Below are positions 24,705-34,398 of a DNA stretch of 36,665 bases, one piece after another (position 1 is the first letter of the stretch; each line of letters starts with the position of its first letter). The stretch is taken from NCBI GenBank assembly GCA_904398315.1, contig CAJFPD010000153.1:1-36665 (forward strand), given 5' to 3'. The DNA is from Candidatus Alangreenwoodia gallinarii (GTDB lineage Bacteria > Bacillota > Clostridia > Peptostreptococcales > Anaerovoracaceae). A program made the translations under genes and the position numbers. The notes under the pieces are model-generated. The model searched no databases. It was not told the origin of the DNA and saw nothing but the letters and a program-made list of their open reading frames with translations.

Positions 24705-24708
24705 GAAT

Positions 24709-24783
24709 TGGCTCCAAGGGTGGGACTCGAACCCACAGCCTATCGGTTAACAGCCGAGTGCTCCACCATTGAGCTACCTTGGA
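24709..24783 (-). tRNA. tRNA-Asn (GTT)
   Basis: Begins TCCAAGGTAGCTCAATGG and has anticodon GTT in CGGCTGTTAACCG. T-arm GTGGG-TTCGAGT-CCCAC and an encoded CCA complete it (75 bases). Only four bases separate it from tRNA-Leu. Confidence 0.96.
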
Positions 24784-24826
24784 ATACCTGTCCTGCAGCG
24801 ATTATTTGCCGCTGACAACATATATT

Positions 24827-24855
24827 ATTATAATCTCTGTTTTCATCTTTGTCAA
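24827..24855 (-). promoter_or_regulatory. Proximal tRNA promoter (P2), full consensus
   Basis: TTGACA (complement of 24850-24855), 17 bases, TATAAT (complement of 24827-24832): both boxes perfect. It lies about 44 bases upstream of tRNA-Asn. Confidence 0.93.
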
Positions 24856-24962
24856 GACTTTTTTTACATTTCTTTTATCAGATCTTAAAGATCCGACAGA
24901 GCCTTTTCCGTTTCAGAAAACAGACTGTTGTCATGCGCTTTCATCCCGCATCGACCTTATAT

Positions 24963-24991
24963 AGTATAAGGTTTCTGTCCTCTTATGTCAA
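24963..24991 (-). promoter_or_regulatory. Distal tRNA promoter (P1)
   Basis: TTGACA (complement of 24986-24991), 17 bases, TATACT (complement of 24963-24968). The -10 lies within a palindrome, ACCTTATA (24954-24961) and TATAAGGT (24965-24972). Tandem promoters are common in front of stable RNA genes. Confidence 0.85.
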
Positions 24992-25029
24992 TAACTTTTT
25001 TTAATTTTCTGAAAATTATCCGGCTTCCG

Positions 25030-26007
25030 TCATTTTCGCTGCTGACGTTCCCGTATCAGATCCAGCTTCTTCTTATATTTTTCCGCGTTCACCTCATCTC
25101 CCAGGGCATTGTTTGCGATCACCAGCTCCGCCAGAATCTCCGCCCCGGAAGGGTTATCCTTCAGAGCCTCTCTGAGAGCCTCCACAGCCTCCTTATAACG
25201 GCCGGTCCGGTTGTATCCCACTCCGAGATAATAATACAGCGGCCACCAGCCTTTCAGCATCTCATCTCCCCGGTAGGATTCCAGAACGGCAAGGCCCTGT
25301 TCCCAGCGCCCGTTGATTACATCCATATACGCCTGCTCGATCTTTACAGGGATTTCCAGTTCTGTCAGTCGTCCCTGAATCTCACCGCGTTCCTCGCACG
25401 GACCGCTGAGGCTGACGAAGGTTTTCCATTCACGGGCTGCGGAGGAATAACGTCCCGCATTGATATAAGCGAAGCCGAGAAAATAATACGTCATGGCGAA
25501 TTCCGGCCTGACTTCTTTCAGATGTTTCAGAGATTCGAACACTTCCATCTTCAGATCGGCGATATAGTCGTCATCATCGCTGTCGTTATAGAGATTGCGA
25601 CAGACGAGCATATAATTGTACAGAGCATCGGGATCGTCCCGGTTGATCCTCAGAGCCGCCCGCAGCAGAACCGCAGCATGTATCAGCTGCTCTTCCTTTG
25701 CAAAATCGATGGCCAGGGAAACGATGACCTTCGGAATATCTTTATTCACATAATTCAGAAAATTGATATACTGCGGCGCATAGCGAAAGGAAGAGTCCAG
25801 ACCGATCAGATCGATCATTCCTTCTATGAAATACTGTATCTTTATCCCTTCCTCACCTGCCAGCTCCTTCAGAAATTCCTTCTTCACCGGCATCGGCACT
25901 CCCCGCATGAAGTCCAGATGCTCGCGCTTTATGTAATGAGGCATGAGCTCGAGAAACACATAATTATCAAGATATTTCTTAAAATATTTGTCCAGTCTGT
26001 CGATCAT
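25030..26007 (-). CDS. Tetratricopeptide repeat protein
   Basis: A 325-residue soluble, mostly helical protein. TPR-like units are seen at about residues 105-140 (AVLLRAALRINRDDPDALYNY), 165-200 (TYYFLGFAYINAGRYSSAAREW) and 255-315 (LYYYLGVGYNRTGRYKEAVEALREALKDNP, then ILAELVIANNALGD). The first 100 residues are not TPR and unfamiliar. No signal peptide or membrane segment is present. It likely acts as a protein-protein scaffold; partner unknown. GAGGAATAAGAG precedes the ATG. It is the last gene of the long minus-strand run. Confidence 0.82.
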   Translation of the reverse strand: MIDRLDKYFKKYLDNYVFLELMPHYIKREHLDFMRGVPMPVKKEFLKELAGEEGIKIQYFIEGMIDLIGLDSSFRYAPQYINFLNYVNKDIPKVIVSLAIDFAKEEQLIHAAVLLRAALRINRDDPDALYNYMLVCRNLYNDSDDDDYIADLKMEVFESLKHLKEVRPEFAMTYYFLGFAYINAGRYSSAAREWKTFVSLSGPCEERGEIQGRLTELEIPVKIEQAYMDVINGRWEQGLAVLESYRGDEMLKGWWPLYYYLGVGYNRTGRYKEAVEALREALKDNPSGAEILAELVIANNALGDEVNAEKYKKKLDLIRERQQRK

Positions 26008-26030
26008 AGTCTCTTATTCCTCCCCGGCGT

Positions 26031-26076
26031 ACAAGAAAACACCGCACGAAATCAAACCTCTCCGGTATCCGTGCGG
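26031..26076 (-). terminator. Possible terminator after the radical SAM gene
   Basis: CCGCACG (26042-26048) pairs with CGTGCGG (26070-26076), 7 bp with a 21-base loop; on the minus strand TGTTTTCTTG follows. Weak, but it could separate the TPR gene from the upstream run. Confidence 0.45.
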
Positions 26077-26131
26077 CGTGTCCTGTTTCCATTCTTTTAT
26101 GATAAAGCGTATATCACATCCGTTCCGCCGT

Positions 26132-27004
26132 CTAGAGCATGCGGAAACGCTCGTCCTTCCACATTTCGCTGTGCTTCTGCGCCACCTTAAGCTGCGCTAT
26201 CATACGTTCCTTATCCGCCGGCAGATCGCCCTTCAGAGAAACGTAATTGGAAGCATGATTACTGCGGAAAACGCATTTTTTCTTCACATTTATGTTTTCC
26301 AGCATCAGCTCCGCTTCCTTAAGGACCTCTTCCGGTGTCAGAAGCTCAAACTTTCCGTTCTGATAATCCTCATAGAGAGGAGTACCGGGAACGAGCATCA
26401 GTGTCAGGAAACTGGCATAGGTAGGCTCCATCTCCGATATGATCGTACCGGTATCGATCGCGTTTTCACGCCACATTTCGCGACCTCCGATACCGGACAG
26501 AAAGGTGAGCGACGTCTCAATGCCGAGATTTTCCGCCTTCTTCACCGCTGCGATCATCTCCTCGCGCGTCTCTCCCTTGTTGATGCGTCTCAGGATCTCC
26601 GGGTTTCCGGACTCCACACCCATATAGATGATGCCCATACCATTGTTTTTCAGCTCCAGAAGCTCTTCGTCCGACTTTCTCAGGATATCTGTGGCTCTGC
26701 CGTAGATTCCCACTCTCTGACATTCCGGAAACAGCTCCTGTATTCTCGTCAGAACATCCATCAGATAGGAATTTTTAAGCACCAGGGCATCTCCGTCCGC
26801 CAGAAAGATCTTTTCGATCCGTTTATAATACTGACGCGCCATGGCCAGATCCTCATAGACCTCTTCGATCTTTCTGATCCTGAACTTCTTCGCCTTAAAT
26901 GATCCGCAGAACGTGCATTTATTATGCGCACAGCCGATAGTGATCTGAAGAATATAACTGTACGCTTCGCTCGGCGGCCTGTAAATATCTCCTTCGTATC
27001 TCAT
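26132..27004 (-). CDS. Radical SAM protein of unknown function
   Basis: A 290-residue radical SAM enzyme. The cluster ligands are C25, C30 and C33 (GCAHNKCTFCGSF), a CX4CX2C spacing rather than the common CX3CX2C, but one that occurs in Elp3/HemN/YgiQ-like groups. FLADGDALVLKN and YMGVESGNPEILRRINKG are typical of that side of the family. No B12-binding or TRAM domain is attached. ATG 27004 follows AAGGAGG at ideal spacing, which rejects the frame back to 27184. It lies 55 bases downstream of argS. Substrate unknown. Confidence 0.88.
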   Translation of the reverse strand: MRYEGDIYRPPSEAYSYILQITIGCAHNKCTFCGSFKAKKFRIRKIEEVYEDLAMARQYYKRIEKIFLADGDALVLKNSYLMDVLTRIQELFPECQRVGIYGRATDILRKSDEELLELKNNGMGIIYMGVESGNPEILRRINKGETREEMIAAVKKAENLGIETSLTFLSGIGGREMWRENAIDTGTIISEMEPTYASFLTLMLVPGTPLYEDYQNGKFELLTPEEVLKEAELMLENINVKKKCVFRSNHASNYVSLKGDLPADKERMIAQLKVAQKHSEMWKDERFRML

Positions 27005-27059
27005 GTTTTCCTCCTTCGTACCTTTCCAGTAACGCATCCGGCCGGCCGCAGCTGCCGGA

Positions 27060-28778
27060 CTACATCTTTTCCGGAGCCTCGATGCCCAGCAGTGCCAGAC
27101 CGTTGGCGATCGTCTGTTTTGCCGCGTAGACGACGGCCAGCTTCGCCTGCTTTTCCGCTTCATCCTCCACAAGGATATGTTCATCGTGGTAGAAACGGTT
27201 AAAATACTGTGCGATATCTATGATATGACGCGTAACGACCGAAGGTTCGTATTTGTCTGCAGCTTCCCTGACAACTTCCGGAAAGCGATAGATGAGCTTG
27301 ATCAGTTCGTAGGCCGTATCTCCCGTCACACAGCTCATATCGAATGTGCCTTCGCCGGACATCACTCTCTCCGCCGACTTTCCCGCATTGCGCAGCACAC
27401 TGGCTGCCCTCGCATGGGTGTACTGTACATAAGGACCGGTCTCTCCCTCGAAATTCAGCACCTTATCCCAGGAGAAAACGTAGTCCTTGATGCGGTTATT
27501 GGAAAGTTCCTGGAAGATGACGGCTCCGATTCCGACCTTTTTCGAGATTTCGTCGATATCCGCATCTTCACCGTTCTTTTCCCGCATGATCTGACGCGTC
27601 TTTTCCACCGCGTTATTGAGAACATCCAGCAGAAAGACGACCTTTCCCTTTCTCGTGGAAAGCGTGCCGTCCTCCAGGCTCACCATACCGAAAGGTACGT
27701 GAACACACTGATCTGCCCAGTCATAACCCATGAGCTCTATGATCTTGAACCACTGCTGAAAGTGCAGATTCTGCTGGGAAGCCACCACATAGATATTCCG
27801 GTCGAAGTTATAATGCTCCTTGCGGTAGACGGCCGCAGCGATATCTCTCGTGATATAGAGCGTCGATCCGTCCTTTTTTCTGATCAGAGCCGGCGGCATG
27901 CCGTACTCCTCCAGATCGACGATCTGAGCGCCGTCCGATTCCTTCAGGATGCCTTTTTCTTTCATGATATCGACGATCCGGTCCATCTTGTCAGAGTAAA
28001 AGCTCTCTCCGGCATAGGAATCGAATTCGATCCCCAGCAGATCGTATACATATTTGAATTCCTTGAGACTTTCGTCACGGAACCACTGCCAGAGATCATG
28101 TTCTTCTTTTTCCCCGTTTTCCAGCCTTGTAAACGTAGCCCGCGCTTCATCTTCTAAAGAAGGATCCTTTTCCGCCTCTTCATGGAATTTCACGTAATAG
28201 GACAGCAGCGTCTTAATAGGCTCCCTTCTGACATCCTCTTCCTTTCCCCAGCGGCGGTATGCCACGATCATCTTGCCGAACTGTGTTCCGTAGTCGCCGA
28301 GATGGTTGATTCTCACCGTATCATAGCCGAGAAAATCGAAAATCTTATAGATGGAATTTCCGATCACCGTCGTGCGGATATGGCCGATATGAAACGGCTT
28401 GGCGATATTCGGAGAGGAAAATTCGACGATGATCTTCTGTCCCTTTCCGAGATCACTGCCGCCGTATCTCTTTCCTTTTTTCAGCACTTCAGACACAACG
28501 TCGGATGTCAGATGCTCTCTGTTCAGAAAGAAATTGACATACGCGTTGACATTTCTGACGTCAGAGAACCGCCCGTCGCCGCGCAGCTGCTCTGCCAGTT
28601 CCTGCGCAATCTGATTCGGGGCGCGCCGCATGGATTTTGCCAGCCGGAAGCAGGGAAATGCATAATCCCCCATAGAACCCTCCGGCGGAATTTCGATCAT
28701 ATTTTCGATTTCCTCTACCTCCAGGGCTTCCACCTTTTCGGCAAGAAGCTCTGCTATTTCCTTTTTCTGATCTGTCAT
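27060..28778 (-). CDS. argS: Arginyl-tRNA synthetase
   Basis: A class I synthetase of 572 residues, full length. The N-terminal Add-1 region, the HIGH box in SSPNIAKPFHIGHIRTT, the KMSKS-equivalent STRKGKVVFL and the DALR anticodon-binding end (YTHARAASVLRNAG) are present. AGAGAGGAAG precedes the ATG. It lies 40 bases after mutS2 in the same direction. Confidence 0.97.
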   Translation of the reverse strand: MTDQKKEIAELLAEKVEALEVEEIENMIEIPPEGSMGDYAFPCFRLAKSMRRAPNQIAQELAEQLRGDGRFSDVRNVNAYVNFFLNREHLTSDVVSEVLKKGKRYGGSDLGKGQKIIVEFSSPNIAKPFHIGHIRTTVIGNSIYKIFDFLGYDTVRINHLGDYGTQFGKMIVAYRRWGKEEDVRREPIKTLLSYYVKFHEEAEKDPSLEDEARATFTRLENGEKEEHDLWQWFRDESLKEFKYVYDLLGIEFDSYAGESFYSDKMDRIVDIMKEKGILKESDGAQIVDLEEYGMPPALIRKKDGSTLYITRDIAAAVYRKEHYNFDRNIYVVASQQNLHFQQWFKIIELMGYDWADQCVHVPFGMVSLEDGTLSTRKGKVVFLLDVLNNAVEKTRQIMREKNGEDADIDEISKKVGIGAVIFQELSNNRIKDYVFSWDKVLNFEGETGPYVQYTHARAASVLRNAGKSAERVMSGEGTFDMSCVTGDTAYELIKLIYRFPEVVREAADKYEPSVVTRHIIDIAQYFNRFYHDEHILVEDEAEKQAKLAVVYAAKQTIANGLALLGIEAPEKM

Positions 28779-28818
28779 ATCTTCCTCTCTCCGTTCGTTT
28801 TTCTGTTCCTTTTGCCGG

Positions 28819-31215
28819 TTATTTCAGTGCGACAACCGTTACACCGTCTCCGCCCTCGTGATAATCTCCCGGCCGGTAACTGTCCACATGAGCATGCGTC
28901 CGGAACAGCTGTTTCAGACCATTCCGGAGGATGCCCTCTCCTCTTCCGTGAATGACGGTCACCTGAGGAAGGCCCGACATATAAGCGTCGTCGAGATATT
29001 TATCCACTTCCATCATCGCATCCTCCAGCGTTTTGCCGATAACGTTGATCTCCTGAGAGATATTCATCGTTTTCTGCTGGTACATTTCAGCATAGGAGTT
29101 TGAGGAGTTCGTCTCGATGCGCTTCTGCACGCCGTTTTTGTCCAGTTTCATGATGTCGGAAAGTTTCACTTTCACTTTCATCAGGCCGATCTGAACCAGC
29201 AGCTCATCCTTCTCGTCCGGCAGGGATGCCACGTCACCTTTCTGTCCCAGCGATACCACGCTGACCCGGTCCCCCACTTTCAGCTCCTCACGTCTGGCAG
29301 GTCTGTCGTTGACCGCCGGCCGGAAAACATCCCGGTACTCGTCGCTCTTTTCGGCGAGACGGCGCCGGATCGCCAGCTGCTTCTTCCGGCTTTCCGCGCT
29401 CTGTCCTTCTTCTCTGAGCTCCTGCAGCTCGCGGCGTATCTCTTCCGCAAAGGACTTTGCCTCCGCCACCATATCATAGGCTTCTTTACGCGCCTTTTCC
29501 ACGATCCTGCGGCTCTTTTCCTCTGCCTTCGCCTGCCGGCGGTTCAGCTCCTCCTCCTGCTTTTTCAGACGCAGTTTGAGTTCGAGAGCCTGATCTCTCT
29601 CCGCTTCGGCATCCGACATGTTTTTCTGTATGGCGGAGATGACATTCTCAAACTCGATATCATCGCTGCCCAGCAGATTTCTGGCATAATCTATTATATC
29701 ATCATCCAGTCCGAGTTTTTTTGAAATTTCAAAGGCGTTGGAGCGTCCCGGCGTCCCGATGGTCAGCCGGTAGGTAGGACTCAGTGTTTCCACATCGAAC
29801 TCCATGGAGGCGTTTTCCACACCCTTTGTGGCGATAGCATATTTTTTCAGCTCGCTGTAATGGGTGGTGGCGATCGTCAGCGCACCCAGCCGCGAGAGTT
29901 TTTCGAGAATGGAAATCGCCAGCGCCGCGCCCTCTGTCGGGTCGGTGCCGGCTCCCAGCTCATCCAGCAGGACAAAGGTCTCCGAATCCGCCTCGGAGAC
30001 GATTTCCACGATATTTTTCATATGGGAGGAAAAGGTGCTCAGACTCTGCTCGATGCTCTGTTCATCGCCGATATCGGCATATATCTTTTTCATCACCGGC
30101 AGTCTGCTGCCCTCCGCAGCAGGAATATGAAGGCCCGCCTGGGTCATGAGAAGCATCAGACCCACCGTCTTCAGCGTAACGGTCTTTCCGCCGGTATTCG
30201 GACCGGTTACCACCAGTGTCCGGAAATCCTTTCCCACTCTGATGTCGATAGGCACCGCTTTCTCCTGATCGAGAAGAGGATGACGGCCTCTGCGGATATC
30301 GAGAATCCCCTCCGTATTAATTTTGGCCGCGCAGCCTCCGTATTTTACCGAGAGTTTTCCCTTGGCAAAGATGACATCAAGCTTTGTCAGATATTTCTGG
30401 TTATTGATGATTCTCCGGACCGCTCTGCCCGCTTCTGCTGACAGTTCGGTGAGAATCCTGCGGATCTCATCCTGTTCCTTCATCTCCAGCTCACGGATTT
30501 CGTTGTTCATATTTACGATCGCCTGCGGTTCGATGAACAGCGTCGCTCCGGTGGAGGATCTGTCATGGACGATGCCCGGAAAATGAGTTCTGTGCTCCTG
30601 TTTGACAGGAATGACAAATCTGCCGTCCCGCATCGTTACGATATCGTCCTGCAGCATTCCGCGGTTGGATGAGGAGGCTATCATCCCGTGAATACGCGCT
30701 CTTGCCGCCTCGCGCTGCTGTGAGATTTTTCTGCGGATATCTCTCAGAAGCGGACTGGCTCCGTCGGCCATCTCATCCTCCGAGATAATGCAGCGGTCGA
30801 TATGATCGCACAGAGGCCTTTCACCGCTGAGCATCTCCGCCAGACCTGCGATCGTAGGAATCTCCGGACCTCTCTCCGACGTGAACGGTTCCTTTTCAAA
30901 AAAACTCCTCACTTCATCAGCAGTCCTCAGGCTGGAGAGAATATCGAGAAGCTCTCTCATCGAGAGAACACCGCCTTTTTCCGCATAGCGAACACTCCGC
31001 TTCACATCCCGAAAACCTCCGAAAGGAGGCGTCCCCGCCGCGAGAATCACCTCAGCTGCTTCATCCGTCTCCTTCAGTAAATCGCGGATCAGAAAATCAT
31101 CCGTTATAGGCACAATTTCTCCGACAGCTTTTTTTGCCATCGGAGATACCGCTTCCTGCCCTAATAATTCTTTAATCTTATCGAATTCTAATACTTTTTC
31201 CGCTTTTTCATTCAT
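28819..31215 (-). CDS. mutS2: MutS2 ATPase/nuclease
   Basis: 798 residues in the order expected for MutS2: core and clamp helices, an ABC-type ATPase with Walker A (GPNTGGKTVTLKT) and Walker B region (LLDELGAGTDPTEGAAL), a long coiled-coil, and a C-terminal Smr nuclease domain (TVIHGRGEGILRNGL). It has no mismatch-recognition domain I. MutS2 acts on recombination intermediates and, in B. subtilis, splits collided ribosomes through its Smr domain. It is 92 bases after zapA with no visible terminator. Confidence 0.96.
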   Translation of the reverse strand: MNEKAEKVLEFDKIKELLGQEAVSPMAKKAVGEIVPITDDFLIRDLLKETDEAAEVILAAGTPPFGGFRDVKRSVRYAEKGGVLSMRELLDILSSLRTADEVRSFFEKEPFTSERGPEIPTIAGLAEMLSGERPLCDHIDRCIISEDEMADGASPLLRDIRRKISQQREAARARIHGMIASSSNRGMLQDDIVTMRDGRFVIPVKQEHRTHFPGIVHDRSSTGATLFIEPQAIVNMNNEIRELEMKEQDEIRRILTELSAEAGRAVRRIINNQKYLTKLDVIFAKGKLSVKYGGCAAKINTEGILDIRRGRHPLLDQEKAVPIDIRVGKDFRTLVVTGPNTGGKTVTLKTVGLMLLMTQAGLHIPAAEGSRLPVMKKIYADIGDEQSIEQSLSTFSSHMKNIVEIVSEADSETFVLLDELGAGTDPTEGAALAISILEKLSRLGALTIATTHYSELKKYAIATKGVENASMEFDVETLSPTYRLTIGTPGRSNAFEISKKLGLDDDIIDYARNLLGSDDIEFENVISAIQKNMSDAEAERDQALELKLRLKKQEEELNRRQAKAEEKSRRIVEKARKEAYDMVAEAKSFAEEIRRELQELREEGQSAESRKKQLAIRRRLAEKSDEYRDVFRPAVNDRPARREELKVGDRVSVVSLGQKGDVASLPDEKDELLVQIGLMKVKVKLSDIMKLDKNGVQKRIETNSSNSYAEMYQQKTMNISQEINVIGKTLEDAMMEVDKYLDDAYMSGLPQVTVIHGRGEGILRNGLKQLFRTHAHVDSYRPGDYHEGGDGVTVVALK

Positions 31216-31307
31216 AAATCTATATTACCGGATACCTGCACGGGATATTCCGCTCTTTCGGATGTCCTTTTTTCAGACGACCCTCTTTCAAAGCCGGATT
31301 TTCCGTT

Positions 31308-31925
31308 TCAGATATCCTTCTTCAGCTCGTCAAGATCATTCTTCAGCTGGAGATTTTCCATCTGAATATCGAAAAAACTATTCTCCAGCTCTTTATATTT
31401 TTCCATCAGTTCCTTTGCGCCGGCCGACTCCGCCGATTTAGACTCCTCCGATCTGGCAAGTTCCTCTCTGACCTTTGCCAGTTCCTCATTCAGAGAATCA
31501 CAGCGGCTTTTCATGTCTTCCAGCGCTTCATTTGCCTTATTCAGCTCCACATTCTTCATATTATAGATACGCTGAAGCTCCTGGAGCTGCTCGATGCTGT
31601 TCTGCGCATCCTCTTTATACTGCTTGAAACTGGCTTTCGCATCCTCCCACATCTGAATATAGTGATTCGCATCCTTTTTCAGATCCGAGATTGTGGATTC
31701 CAGTTCTTCCGTGCGTTCTTTCTCATCGAAATAATCGTTGGCGATGTTGACCGCCGTGAGAACAGCCAGAGAGGACGTCGGCAGCGCAGGCAGTCCCGAT
31801 GCCAGTTCCTGCATCATCGTATCCACATGATTTGCCACTAATACAATCTGTTCTCCTGAGCTGCTTCCCGCAATCGTATATTCCTGACCATAGATCTTTA
31901 CTGTGACTCTGCTGCTTTCGCTCAT
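31308..31925 (-). CDS. zapA: ZapA-type cell division protein with long coiled-coil
   Basis: The first 90 residues are a ZapA domain (VTVKIYGQEYTIAG ... LAVLTAVNIANDYF), which bundles FtsZ filaments at the septum. About 110 residues of charged heptad-rich coiled-coil follow (ELQRIYNMKNVELNKANEAL ... ENLQLKNDLDELKKD), twice the usual ZapA length. It lies 39 bases after pheT. The ftsZ gene itself is 4.4 kb upstream at the window's right edge. Confidence 0.9.
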   Translation of the reverse strand: MSESSRVTVKIYGQEYTIAGSSSGEQIVLVANHVDTMMQELASGLPALPTSSLAVLTAVNIANDYFDEKERTEELESTISDLKKDANHYIQMWEDAKASFKQYKEDAQNSIEQLQELQRIYNMKNVELNKANEALEDMKSRCDSLNEELAKVREELARSEESKSAESAGAKELMEKYKELENSFFDIQMENLQLKNDLDELKKDI

Positions 31926-31964
31926 CCGGCTGACCTCCCCGTCTTTTTCTTTTTCCGTTTTCCG

Positions 31965-34367
31965 TTAAATATCTCTCTGAACCGCCCCCAGCTGATCGTG
32001 CAGCGCTTCGAGAATCCGGGAGTGGACACGGTTCACCTCTTCATCCGTCAGCGTCTTTTCCGCATTGCGGTAAGTGAGAGCAAACGCCGCGCTCTTTTTG
32101 CCTTCTCCCACCTGTTTTCCGCGGTAAACGTCAAACAGGCTGACATCCTCCAGCATGGATCCGCCGTTCTCTCTGATAACCTCTTCCAGAGCTCCCGCCG
32201 TCACCTTCTCATCCACCGTAAGAGAGATATCTCTCGTAACGGCAGGATATTTCGGCAGCGGACGGTAAATGATCTGAGATTTTGCGTGGATCATGATGAC
32301 AGAGAACAGCAGCTCGCAGGTATATACTCTCATTCCGATTCCGTAGCGCTCCGCCACATCCGGATGTATCTCGCCGACGGTTCCGAGAAGTTCTCCGTTG
32401 TAGATGATATTGGCACACCTTCCCGGATGATACATCGGCAGATGTGTCTCCGCTTCATATACAGGCTCATCCATTCCCATCAGAGACAGCATCTCATCGA
32501 TGATGCCCTTCATCGCAAAAAAGTCCGCATCGTCTCCGTACATTCCGATACACAGATCCTCCGCCTCCGCAGGCTGTCCGTCACAGTTGACCGGAACGTT
32601 GTTGAAAATCCTGCCGATCTCAAAAAGACCTGCTTCTTTATTTCCCTTCGCCCAGTTTCTGGCCAGAACCTCCATCATATTCGGCGTCAGCATCGTGCGC
32701 ATGACACTGCTGTCATCTCCGAGCGGATTGAGGATCCGGACAAAATTTCTGCGCGACAGATCTGTCTCCGTGACATTTACCTTGTCCACGCTCTTCGGAT
32801 TGATGAAGGAATACGTGAGAATTTCATCCAGCCCCAGAGCCGTCAGAATATTTCTGGCTTTTGTCCGCACTTCCTCCTGATGTGTCAGACGCGCCACGCT
32901 GCTTCCCTGAGGAATCGAAACAGGCAGTCTGTCGTAGCCGAACATGCGTGCGACCTCTTCGATATAATCCACTTCGGATTCCAGATCCTGTCTGACGGTA
33001 GGCGGTGTGACGGTGATCACATCGCCGCTGCTTTCGCATTTCATCTCCAGACTTTCAAAGATTCTGATCATCTCTTCTTCGGAGATATCCGTTCCCAGAA
33101 CATGATTGACGCGGGAAACTCTGACATCTGTCGGCACCGCCTTCTGCTCCTGCGGATAGATATCCGCTCTGCCGCCGACGATTTTTCCGCAGCCCAGCGC
33201 TTCGATGAGGTGGCATACCCGTTCTGCAGCCTCTTCACAGAGATTGGCATCGATACCCTTCTCATAACGCGAAGACGCCTCCGTACGCAGTCCCAGTTTC
33301 TTAGAGGAACTCCGGATAGAATCACCGTTGAAATTTGCCACTTCCAGAATGACCGTCTTCGTATTTTCCGTAATCTCGGAATTGAGTCCTCCCATGATTC
33401 CGGCGATGCCGATCTGCTTTTCCGCATCGTTGATCATGAGAGTTCCCTGCGGCATCACGCGCTCCGTTCCGTCCAGAGTAGTAAATTTATCGCCTTCCGC
33501 CGCCGCATCGACGATGATCTTTCCTCCTGCGACGCTGGTGGCATCGAAGGCATGAATCGGCTGACCGTACTCCATCATGACGAAATTCGTGATATCGACG
33601 ATATTATTGATAGGGCGCATGCCCGCATGCATCAGACATCTCTGAAGCCACCACGGGGACTGTTCCACTTTGATATCCGTAATCACATGAGCTGTATATC
33701 TCGGGCAGAGATCCGGACGCTTCACTTCCACTTCGATATATTCCTTTACGTCACCGTGCGTCTCCTTTACGGAAGTATCAGGATAATGCAGCTCTTTTCC
33801 GAACACCGCAGCCGCCTCTCTGGCCATTCCGATCATGGAGAGACAGTCCGGTCTGTTCGGCGTGATCTCGAAATCTACCACATGATCCTCGAGCTGCAGC
33901 GCTTCGCGGATATCCGTCCCCGGTACGAAGGAATCGTCGAGAATCCAGATGCCGTCGCGGATGAGAACATTGATCACCTTGTCCTCATACCCCATCTCCG
34001 CTGCGGAACAAAGCATCCCGTCGGAAACCACGCCTCTGAGCTTTCCCTTCTTTATCACAGTGCCGTCTGCCAGATGTCCGCCGCTGCGGATGACGGGAAC
34101 GGTTGCTCCTTCAAAGACATTTTTGGCACCCGTCACGATCTGAACCGGTTCCTCTTCTCCGACATCGACGGAACATACCACCAGTCTGTCCGCATCGGGA
34201 TGCTTTTCGATCTTCAGAATTCTGCCTACTACGATCTCAGAAAATTTCGTTCCGTACGCCTCCACCGTCTCGATATTGGAGCCGGAGAGAATCATTCTGT
34301 CACAGAATTCCTCCACCGGTACGTCGACATCCGCATAATCTCTGAGCCAATTTATGGAAACTAACAT
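31965..34367 (-). CDS. pheT: Phenylalanyl-tRNA synthetase beta chain
   Basis: 800 residues with the full bacterial domain set: tRNA-binding EMAP-like domain (about 40-150), B3/B4 editing region, B5, catalytic-like core (NFVRILNPLGDDSSVMRTMLTPNM) and C-terminal ferredoxin-fold anticodon-binding domain (KYPAVTRDISLTVDE ... ). AGAGAGG precedes the ATG. It starts 31 bases after pheS. Confidence 0.98.
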   Translation of the reverse strand: MLVSINWLRDYADVDVPVEEFCDRMILSGSNIETVEAYGTKFSEIVVGRILKIEKHPDADRLVVCSVDVGEEEPVQIVTGAKNVFEGATVPVIRSGGHLADGTVIKKGKLRGVVSDGMLCSAAEMGYEDKVINVLIRDGIWILDDSFVPGTDIREALQLEDHVVDFEITPNRPDCLSMIGMAREAAAVFGKELHYPDTSVKETHGDVKEYIEVEVKRPDLCPRYTAHVITDIKVEQSPWWLQRCLMHAGMRPINNIVDITNFVMMEYGQPIHAFDATSVAGGKIIVDAAAEGDKFTTLDGTERVMPQGTLMINDAEKQIGIAGIMGGLNSEITENTKTVILEVANFNGDSIRSSSKKLGLRTEASSRYEKGIDANLCEEAAERVCHLIEALGCGKIVGGRADIYPQEQKAVPTDVRVSRVNHVLGTDISEEEMIRIFESLEMKCESSGDVITVTPPTVRQDLESEVDYIEEVARMFGYDRLPVSIPQGSSVARLTHQEEVRTKARNILTALGLDEILTYSFINPKSVDKVNVTETDLSRRNFVRILNPLGDDSSVMRTMLTPNMMEVLARNWAKGNKEAGLFEIGRIFNNVPVNCDGQPAEAEDLCIGMYGDDADFFAMKGIIDEMLSLMGMDEPVYEAETHLPMYHPGRCANIIYNGELLGTVGEIHPDVAERYGIGMRVYTCELLFSVIMIHAKSQIIYRPLPKYPAVTRDISLTVDEKVTAGALEEVIRENGGSMLEDVSLFDVYRGKQVGEGKKSAAFALTYRNAEKTLTDEEVNRVHSRILEALHDQLGAVQRDI

Positions 34368-34398
34368 GTATCTACTACCTCTCTCGCATTGATAAGAT

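Noticed and set aside
31998-34364. 788-codon plus-strand open frame opposite pheT
   Set aside because: His/Arg-rich antisense shadow created by codon bias in pheT; no ribosome site or recognisable domain.
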